This document shows, piece by piece, positions 57,939 to 64,000 of a stretch of DNA of 64,000 bases. The position numbers were made by a program, and so were the translations under genes. The number at the start of each line of letters is the position of its first letter. The stretch's first letter is position 1. The DNA comes from Nostoc sp. LEGE 06077. GTDB taxonomy: Bacteria > Cyanobacteriota > Cyanobacteriia > Cyanobacteriales > Nostocaceae. The stretch spans positions 49,636-113,635 of the forward strand of contig NZ_JADEWI010000017.1 in assembly GCF_015207705.1 (NCBI RefSeq), written 5' to 3'. The notes under the pieces were generated by a model. That model had not been told where the DNA came from and did no database searches. It worked only from the letters and a program-made list of their open reading frames with translations.

Positions 57939-58775
57939 CTAACACTGACACTGGGGACAAAAATGACTAGAACGCCCACCTAATCGAATTCGCTCAATAG
58001 GGTTACTACAAACTCGGCAAGGTTCCCCAGTGCGGTTGTAAACCCAGGCGACACCACCATAGTTACCGTTGATCCCCTTGACGTTGAGGAAGTTACTAAA
58101 GGTTGTACCACCAGCTGCAATGCTGGTTTCTAATACTTCAATGATGACTTGGCGTAACTGCTGAATTTGCTCTAACTGCAAATCTGTACACAAAGTTTCT
58201 GGTAATACGCCACATTTAAATAATGCTTCATCGGCATAGATATTACCTAATCCGGCAACTACAGACTGATCTAATAATGCTGTTTTAATGGGACGGCGGC
58301 GGTTTTGCAGTTTAGCGGCGAGATACTCAACGGTGAATTCTGGTGAAAATGGATCTGCGGCTAGTTTGGCTAAACCAGTCATCACACTTTCTACCGCAAC
58401 TTTAGGCGGAACCCACCACATTTGACCAAAGGTGCGTTGGTCGACAAAGCGCAATTCCTGTTGATCCCCAAAAAATATTCTCACTCTTGTGTGCTTGTGC
58501 AATGGTTCATCACGGTGCAGCCATAATAATTGACCAGTCATTCGTAGATGCGCCCCCAGGTAGCCACCAGCAGGGGATAGTTCAGCGAGGAGATATTTAC
58601 CACAGCGATGCCAAGTCATAATGGCACTACCTTTGATTCTTTCAATAAACTCATCAACAGAAAACGGGTAGGCGATGGTGCGATTTAGCAACACATCTCC
58701 ACCCGTAATGTTTTGATTTAGGGTCAATTGATTAAGACCCCGGCGGACTGTTTCAACTTCAGGCAGTTCAGGCAT
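57939..58775 (-). CDS. mutM: Formamidopyrimidine-DNA glycosylase
   Basis: A 278-residue Fpg/MutM that removes 8-oxoguanine and formamidopyrimidines. The catalytic PELPEVETVRRGL starts right after Met, with P2 as the imine-forming nucleophile and E3 adjacent. K60 lies in GKYLLAEL. The H2TH segment is ALLDQSVVAGLGNIYADEALF. The C-terminal zinc finger is CRVCSNPIERIRLGGRSSHFCPQC. It has standard length and lies alone on the minus strand. Confidence 0.97.
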   Translation of the reverse strand: MPELPEVETVRRGLNQLTLNQNITGGDVLLNRTIAYPFSVDEFIERIKGSAIMTWHRCGKYLLAELSPAGGYLGAHLRMTGQLLWLHRDEPLHKHTRVRIFFGDQQELRFVDQRTFGQMWWVPPKVAVESVMTGLAKLAADPFSPEFTVEYLAAKLQNRRRPIKTALLDQSVVAGLGNIYADEALFKCGVLPETLCTDLQLEQIQQLRQVIIEVLETSIAAGGTTFSNFLNVKGINGNYGGVAWVYNRTGEPCRVCSNPIERIRLGGRSSHFCPQCQC

Positions 58776-59014
58776 TGGAACTGATAAGTAAGCAATTTAT
58801 TTAGGGGTCGGGAAAGATGAGAGGAAGTACTGTACGCACCTATTGGTGGATATCTATTCTATCGAAAAGAAACAGTAAATACCCGCAGGGCAGTTTCTTT
58901 TACTTAGAGTAGGCTGAGAGGAAGCATGAGAGAATTGAAACTTTACGCTTCGTTCTACATACTTAAAGCTTCCCTTCATCATCCCATTAAAGAATCCCCT
59001 TTTGGCTTTGCTAC

Positions 59015-59227
59015 TTATTTTTTAGCTTTAGCCTTGGGTGCTTCTGTTTCGACTAATTCATCTAAGGCAAAGTTATTGGTATTAATACCAGAGTAATTTA
59101 CCTTATCAAAACGGACGATTACTGGGTATTTGATGCCGCTTTGGTCAATAGAAGCCACGGTGCCGACATCTTGGAACCAGTAGGATTCTGGGCGGAGAAT
59201 ACGTACTTTAGAACCACGTTGAACCAT
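59015..59227 (-). CDS. psaE: Photosystem I subunit IV
   Basis: A 70-residue PsaE, a stromal SH3-like subunit that helps ferredoxin docking and cyclic electron flow. The core is [44 protein letters not shown], and the lysine-rich AKAKK tail follows. It is single-copy here and monocistronic. Confidence 0.98.
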   Translation of the reverse strand: MVQRGSKVRILRPESYWFQDVGTVASIDQSGIKYPVIVRFDKVNYSGINTNNFALDELVETEAPKAKAKK

Positions 59228-59519
59228 GATTATCTTCCCTTTTAGTTATCAATTGCCGATATATAGGGCTATTTGATTTCACTCTACAACCTGAAGGTCT
59301 CGACTAGAGGATTTGTTAAGTTATTTGTCATTGGTCAAGACTCAAGGGTCAAGGGTCAATAGTAATTTTTTCCCTTGCACCCTGCCCTCTGTCTGATATC
59401 TTCCTCTCGTTAGGTTCTAAATAAAAGTCTCATACCTAGAATGGGGTCAGACCCTCCTTGACAAAGCGCACATGATGGAATAATTTCGTTTCGTTCGCCC
59501 ACACATTTTCAGGAAAACT

Positions 59520-60104
59520 TTATGTTCGACTCAAAACAAACACACTACCCTCGTTCCCCCTACCAATGCGGAGATCGTCATCTATATAAGTAATGTCTAA
59601 CCAGCCTTGTTGGTTTTCGTTCTTAATTGACACGTCAATTCCCGTAAACTTTTTACCTGATTCAATTTGGCTGATAAAATTTTCTGGAGAATTGTAGTCA
59701 ATTAGACGTTGCAAACCTACAATAGAACGATTAAATTTTACCTGGACGCGACGACCGGAAACTGGCTCAAATTTAGCTGCGACGCTAACTAATCCTTCGA
59801 GATAGGGTAAGCCATAAATTTCAGCAATATTGTAAACGCTGGTAGTTTCTACCCGAATACACTGATAAATTTGACCAAGTTTACAAAAAGGTAAACGATC
59901 TAGGTTTAAAAGAGCTTTGCTAGTGGTATAAAGTAATAGCCAATTGCCATCTAGCAAGTTACCAGCTTCCACTGGACGTGGTGTTGGGTTGAGGTCTTCT
60001 AAATTGGCGATCGCAGCTAAGATTGCTTGTTTCTGTGACTCAGTAGCCAGTAACCCGCGATTTGTCGGAGCGATCGCATTGATTAAAGCCGCCTTTCCCA
60101 TCAT
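59520..60104 (-). CDS. PAP/fibrillin family protein
   Basis: A 194-residue plastid lipid-associated protein (fibrillin) homolog. The family hallmarks are NLLDGNWLLLYTTSKALLNL near residue 50, the YNIAEIYGLPYLEGLVSVAA stretch, and the C-terminal LDITYIDDDLRIGRGNEGSVFVLSR. In plants these bind prenylquinones or carotenoids; cyanobacterial versions are linked to thylakoid stress protection. There are two Met codons at the start, so the first residue is uncertain by one. Confidence 0.9.
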   Translation of the reverse strand: MMGKAALINAIAPTNRGLLATESQKQAILAAIANLEDLNPTPRPVEAGNLLDGNWLLLYTTSKALLNLDRLPFCKLGQIYQCIRVETTSVYNIAEIYGLPYLEGLVSVAAKFEPVSGRRVQVKFNRSIVGLQRLIDYNSPENFISQIESGKKFTGIDVSIKNENQQGWLDITYIDDDLRIGRGNEGSVFVLSRT

Positions 60105-60355
60105 GGTTTATTACCCCAAATCAAGAATGTTGAAAATTCATCCACCTTAAGATCAATATTGATGCCCTATGTATAAAGCTCTAAAAACTTTTAAGAATTT
60201 ATTCCTACCTGTATTACCACTATTAAATAAAATATTTTTGCTAACTTACGGATTTCAGCAGGCAAGACTTGAATCAATAAATAACTAAATTATTACGTTT
60301 CAAGTGATAGACTGCTTAATGTCTAGTTACATTAACATTTTGTTTCTTCGTCAAT

Positions 60356-60598
60356 ATGTTGAATTCTCCCTTACGTGAAGAACCCCGCAACCAACGCGCT
60401 GCTGTAATTCCATTAAAACAAGAATCCTCCCTTTTAGATTGGTTAAAATCCCACGGTCGTTTGATAGCGCGTGATGTGCATGAACCTGATTTTTCTGAAG
60501 AAGAAAACGAAGAAATATCAGACTTTCTCGGTGGAGAAGACGGCATTGCTGATTACCTTGATGATGATGACGACGAGATAGCTGTTGAAGAAGATTAG
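60356..60598 (+). CDS. DUF3134 family small acidic protein
   Basis: An 80-residue protein of the cyanobacterial DUF3134 type: NSPLREEPRNQRAAVIPLKQESSLLDWLKSHGRLIARDV, followed by a highly acidic tail (DDDDDEIAVEED). The acidic end could contact a basic surface. I know of no assigned function. It lies 80 bases upstream of mraY on the same strand, so it may share its promoter with mraY. Confidence 0.8.
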   Translation: MLNSPLREEPRNQRAAVIPLKQESSLLDWLKSHGRLIARDVHEPDFSEEENEEISDFLGGEDGIADYLDDDDDEIAVEED

Positions 60599-60678
60599 CC
60601 TTTTCAGGCTAGGGACTTGGTGATAGCTGTCGTCCCTGTAGTTAAATTTTGTAGTGTGGAGTGAAGGGAAAAGATCCT

Positions 60679-61782
60679 GTGGACGCTAAATTATCTCCTA
60701 ACCAAGGATTAAATGTTTCTGGTATCGGTCTCGCTTCTGCCTTAGCCACCGGGCTAGGTGTAGCAGCAGTAGTTTGTGATTTGATGGGGAATAGATTGCC
60801 TTGGCAAGGCACATCACTCACCATGCCGTTGTTGTTGTCTGCGGTGATTTCGGGCGCTGTGGGCTATGTGGTAGTACCTCTGCTGCAAGCACTGAAAACT
60901 GGACAAATCATCCGCGAAGATGGCCCCCAAGCCCATTTGAAAAAAGCAGGCACACCAACAATGGGTGGGATATTCTTCATCCCTGTGGCGGCGATCGTTG
61001 CCTGTATCATGTCTAATTTCGCCACAGAGGTCGTTGCTGTCTCCGCATTAACCCTCAGCTATGGTTTTATTGGTTGGATTGATGATTGGCAAATTCTCCG
61101 CCGGAAATCCAACAAAGGTATTTCTCCCAAGATGAAACTAGCTTTGCAAATTGGTTTTGCTGCGCTGTTTTGTATATGGTTAATGTTTAATCAACCTTTT
61201 AATATTACAAATATTGCTTTGCCTTGGGTGAGCTTTGCACTGCCTTTAGGGTTCCTCTTCTGGCCTTTGGCGGGGTTTGTTCTCGTGGCAGAGAGTAACG
61301 CAACTAATTTAACTGATGGTATTGATGGTTTAGCAGGTGGAACTGTAGCGATCGCACTTTTGGCTTTAGGTGCTGTGGTTGCCCCAACTTCCTTACCATT
61401 GATGGTTTTCTGTGCAGCTTTAAGCGGTAGTTGCTTAGGTTTCTTAGCACACAACCGCAACCCAGCCCGCGTATTCATGGGTGATACTGGTTCTCTGGCG
61501 TTGGGTGGTGCTTTAGCGGCTGTGGCACTTTTAACAAATAGCTTGGTAGCATTATTTATTCTCAGCGGTATCTTCTTTGTCGAAACTCTGTCTGTAATGG
61601 CGCAAGTTGCTTATTACAAAGCGACAAAAGGCCCAGATGGCAAAGGCAAACGCTTGTTTAGAATGGCTCCTTTACATCATCATTTAGAGTTGGGTGGCTG
61701 GTCAGAATTACAAGTTGTGGCTGTATTTTATATAATCGCTGCGATGTTAGCTGTAATTTGTTTAGCGATCGCACCTTTCTAA
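60679..61782 (+). CDS. mraY: Phospho-N-acetylmuramoyl-pentapeptide transferase
   Basis: A 367-residue membrane enzyme with about ten TM segments that makes lipid I from UDP-MurNAc-pentapeptide and undecaprenyl phosphate. Signature segments are HLKKAGTPTMGGIFF (with the conserved Lys), DDWQILRRKSNKG, NLTDGIDGLAGG and FMGDTGSLALGG, and the C-terminal MAPLHHHLELGGWSE. I choose the GTG at 60679 (GTGGACGCT), 5 bases after an AAGGGAAAAGATC run, over an in-frame GTG at 60661 whose upstream sequence lacks a ribosome-binding site. Confidence 0.93.
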   Translation: MDAKLSPNQGLNVSGIGLASALATGLGVAAVVCDLMGNRLPWQGTSLTMPLLLSAVISGAVGYVVVPLLQALKTGQIIREDGPQAHLKKAGTPTMGGIFFIPVAAIVACIMSNFATEVVAVSALTLSYGFIGWIDDWQILRRKSNKGISPKMKLALQIGFAALFCIWLMFNQPFNITNIALPWVSFALPLGFLFWPLAGFVLVAESNATNLTDGIDGLAGGTVAIALLALGAVVAPTSLPLMVFCAALSGSCLGFLAHNRNPARVFMGDTGSLALGGALAAVALLTNSLVALFILSGIFFVETLSVMAQVAYYKATKGPDGKGKRLFRMAPLHHHLELGGWSELQVVAVFYIIAAMLAVICLAIAPF

Positions 61783-61805
61783 AAACTTTAAAAAACTGAT
61801 TTAAT

Positions 61806-61837
61806 AAAAAACCCTGAAGCTTCGGGGTTTTTTATTA
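61806..61837 (+). terminator. Bidirectional rho-independent terminator
   Basis: aaaaaccctgaagc pairs with ttcggggttttt, 11 bp with one G-U, followed by T residues. It lies 24 bases after the mraY stop and 14 bases beyond the caspase-like gene stop, so it can serve both converging genes. Confidence 0.9.
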
Positions 61838-61850
61838 TGTATAAAAATTT

Positions 61851-63887
61851 TCAGCTTTTAACAATAACTGTTACCAAATGGTCGCCTCGACTAGTGGGAT
61901 TGTTTACGCAAGGTACGCCGCGGTTTTTCAGCCTCATAATCCTATTAGACTGGGTTTGAGATGGAATAATAAGTTCCACTGGCCCATCTATTGTGTTAAC
62001 TTCTAAACGGCATCCAGAAAATGCTTGCTGCTGGTCAATTATGATTTCTGAGAGGATGTTAATACCATCTCGCTTAAATTCTTTATCCTCATTCACAAAC
62101 AAGTAGATGTACAAATCACCGGGATGGCCACCATATTTACCAGCATCTCCTTCTTCGGATATCCGTAAACGTACACTATTGTCTACCCCAGATGGAATGG
62201 TAATTTTGAGTCTCTTGGTTACTTGATATGTACCTTCCCCATTACAAGAAGCACATTTTTCTCCTATTACTTTGCCAGTCCCTTCACAAGTTATTACTTT
62301 GCCAGTCCCTTCACAAGTTCGACACTTGGAAACTTGATTAAAGGCACCAAAAGGCGTTCTGGTGGCACGCTTAACTTGACCTGAACCTTCACAAGTTGTA
62401 CAAGTGAGAGGATAATGACTGGATTTAGTGCCAGATCCTTTACAGACTTCACAGGTTTCTAAATGAGAAATGCGAATTTCTTTTTCGCAACCAAATATCG
62501 CTTCTCGGAAGTCTATTTTTAAATCTAATCGTAAATCATCTCCTCTAGTTATATCCCGTAAAAGAGGATTTTCAGAATTTGTTGCTTGTTCTTGACGTAA
62601 CTTTTCTGATTCTTTCTGCCGGCGATCATATTCGGCCTGTTTCGGAGTAAGTACTCTTTGTTCTATCAAGGCTATATCTTCATCTCTAAGTTTTAAAAAC
62701 TGTTGAAAGTTTTTTAATCCATTACGAACATATTCATCTAGTGGGTATTGCACTTGAACTGCTTTTATCAATTCCTGCTCATAACGCAGCAGATTATTTT
62801 CATATTCCTCTTTTTTTTGTTGTTTCCGTATCCGAACCTGTCTTTGATATTCTGTTTCTTTAACAGATGTAATCTCTAACTCAATAGATGCTACATCTTC
62901 ATCTCTTAAGCCTAAAACATTCTGATAATCCTTCAGCATCTTGTAGGTATTTTGATCAAGAGGATACTGTCGCTCAACCTCCTTAGTAAATTCTTCTTTG
63001 TAACTTTCTAAATTAGCAACCCGCCTACGGAAAGGTTCCAATACGTCGCTTTCTATTTCCTTGGCTTTTTCATTGGTGAGTCCTAAGTCTTCTTGCTTCT
63101 TCTTTAAGATTTTGATACCAAGTGAAGGAATTTCGCCTCTTTTAGCATATTGTTCAACCAGCTTGCGATACTCTGTTTCTGGATTTTTCGGGGTATAGGC
63201 TAGTAAAATATCGTATCCTTCTTTATCCAGAATGATATCTGGTGTCATCTTAGGCTTAACTGCTTGGACTTTTGCCTTAGCATAAGCGTGCAATTCCTGT
63301 ACATGAATAATGCCATCATCATCTTTGTCTGCTGCGCCTGTTTCAATTCCTTCAACTAAATACTGAGTGTATAGGGAAAGTGTTGAACCTTCTTGTTCAA
63401 AAGATGTTTGAGTCGCACTGGAAGATGTGAGAACAACTCGCCCCTCCGAGCCGAACTGCTTTTTAATATTGACACCAACACTTTTTGTCCGCCAACCTTG
63501 AGCATAAGCACCACTGTAGCAAGCATCTAAAATCAAAACTTGCCGTTTAGCATAGCAATTGTTTGATTGCCCTTGGATAAAATTTGCGTCTACAGCAGTA
63601 GCTTCAAAATCGTCTTTAGCTGTATTTCGAGTCCCTAAATAGAGATGATCTTGATCATTCGTAATACCATGACCAGAGAAAAAGAATAATACTAGGTCGT
63701 CTTTTGCAGCTTCTCGAAACAGCTTATGAATTGCTTTTCGCATGGAGATCGCATCGGGATTCAGCAGCCGTTCAACTTGCTCAAAACCTCCCAGAGTTGG
63801 GTTTTGCAAAACTCGCTCCATAGCTTGCACATCATTGAGCGCAGCTGAGAGGGAAGGGATACCTTCACCATACCCCTCTTCTGTCAC
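61851..63887 (-). CDS. Caspase-like protease with EF-hand, helical repeats and DnaJ-type zinc-finger/C-terminal domain
   Basis: A 678-residue protein starting GTG. Domain order: caspase-like p20 core, with catalytic H73 in FFFSGHG and C123 in LDACYSGAY; a canonical EF-hand loop at residues 187-198 (D187, D189, D191, G192, I194, E198); three alpha-helical modules of about 55-60 residues (about 240-285, 295-345 and 364-415), the last two sharing QYPLD and LRDEDxAxIE; then the DnaJ C-terminal half from about residue 448 with CxxCxGxG zinc-finger repeats (479, 496-499, 522-525, 545-548) and the substrate-binding folds. No J domain is present. The first strand of the caspase fold appears missing at the N-terminus. 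Confidence 0.85.
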   Translation of the reverse strand: MTEEGYGEGIPSLSAALNDVQAMERVLQNPTLGGFEQVERLLNPDAISMRKAIHKLFREAAKDDLVLFFFSGHGITNDQDHLYLGTRNTAKDDFEATAVDANFIQGQSNNCYAKRQVLILDACYSGAYAQGWRTKSVGVNIKKQFGSEGRVVLTSSSATQTSFEQEGSTLSLYTQYLVEGIETGAADKDDDGIIHVQELHAYAKAKVQAVKPKMTPDIILDKEGYDILLAYTPKNPETEYRKLVEQYAKRGEIPSLGIKILKKKQEDLGLTNEKAKEIESDVLEPFRRRVANLESYKEEFTKEVERQYPLDQNTYKMLKDYQNVLGLRDEDVASIELEITSVKETEYQRQVRIRKQQKKEEYENNLLRYEQELIKAVQVQYPLDEYVRNGLKNFQQFLKLRDEDIALIEQRVLTPKQAEYDRRQKESEKLRQEQATNSENPLLRDITRGDDLRLDLKIDFREAIFGCEKEIRISHLETCEVCKGSGTKSSHYPLTCTTCEGSGQVKRATRTPFGAFNQVSKCRTCEGTGKVITCEGTGKVIGEKCASCNGEGTYQVTKRLKITIPSGVDNSVRLRISEEGDAGKYGGHPGDLYIYLFVNEDKEFKRDGINILSEIIIDQQQAFSGCRLEVNTIDGPVELIIPSQTQSNRIMRLKNRGVPCVNNPTSRGDHLVTVIVKS

Positions 63888-63946
63888 TTTCCGAGTATTC
63901 TAAATAAAAGGATTAAAAGAAAAAACTCTGGAAGGTAAGCAGGGCA

Positions 63947-64000
63947 ATGGATGTGGAATTACAAATCCTGAAACATTTACGTCGAGACGCTCACCCAACA
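63947..64000 (+). CDS. Start of a plus-strand gene cut by the window edge
   Basis: ATG at 63947 opens a frame (MDVELQILKHLRRDAHPT) that runs to the edge, with GGAAGGTAAGC as a ribosome-binding site 8-18 bases upstream. The short helix is compatible with the start of many soluble proteins, perhaps a regulator, but 18 residues do not allow a family call. It is divergent from the caspase-like gene with a 59-base gap. Confidence 0.5.
   Translation, partial: MDVELQILKHLRRDAHPT

Overview
The window is chromosomal DNA of a filamentous, Anabaena/Nostoc-type cyanobacterium. Photosynthesis genes (thf1/psb29, psaE, ndhO, PSRP-3, a fibrillin-family protein), a ferredoxin-dependent glutamate synthase, glpX-type FBP/SBPase, GCGATCGC (HIP1) octamers throughout, and short tandem repeats in the spacers all point there. 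Base composition is about 40-45% GC in housekeeping genes and clearly more AT-rich in the accessory islands.

Layout. 1-6.6 kb: thf1 (cut by the window edge), conserved small genes, ruvB and hisF. 6.7-9.3 kb: tRNA-Ala(GGC) followed by a decayed mobile region, with direct repeats resembling a Tn7-like end, a frameshifted TniQ/TnsD-like gene, an orphan ORF and an IS5-family transposase remnant. 9.4-21.6 kb: dapL, a STAS protein, a radical SAM protein, the rne-rnhB operon with a 560-nt leader, pheA and a Lon-N-domain protein. 22-27.7 kb: the str operon rpsL-rpsG-fusA-tuf with rpsJ, all on the minus strand, followed by an IscA-like gene. 28-36.4 kb: a cupin, a phosphodiester glycosidase and the 1559-residue glutamate synthase. 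36.4-38.7 kb: a type II restriction-modification pair. 38.9-49.1 kb: glutaredoxin, glpX, hemA, Uma2 and ArsR proteins, two branched-chain/neutral amino acid ABC transporter genes and pgi. 49.2-56.3 kb: accessory genes, namely a Nif11-like protein, a lipoprotein plus tandem-repeat protein pair, an unassigned three-gene locus (winged-helix protein, AAA ATPase, PD-(D/E)xK nuclease), a possible 19-residue membrane peptide and a DUF433/DUF5615 toxin-antitoxin pair. 56.3-61.8 kb: mdh, ndhO, mutM, psaE, a fibrillin protein, a DUF3134 gene and mraY. 61.85-63.9 kb: an unusual caspase-like protease fused to a DnaJ C-terminal half.

How the parts relate. Core blocks serve translation (str operon, tRNA, PSRP-3), RNA turnover (RNase E and HII), carbon and nitrogen metabolism (glpX, pgi, mdh, glutamate synthase, hemA, dapL, pheA, hisF) and envelope synthesis (mraY). 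Between them sit candidate conflict or stress systems.

The strongest candidates for something little described are the three-gene ATPase/nuclease locus at 51.3-55.4 kb and the caspase/EF-hand/helical-repeat/DnaJ-CTD protein at 61.85-63.9 kb. All function calls come from reading motifs and remembered family features; no database search was run.
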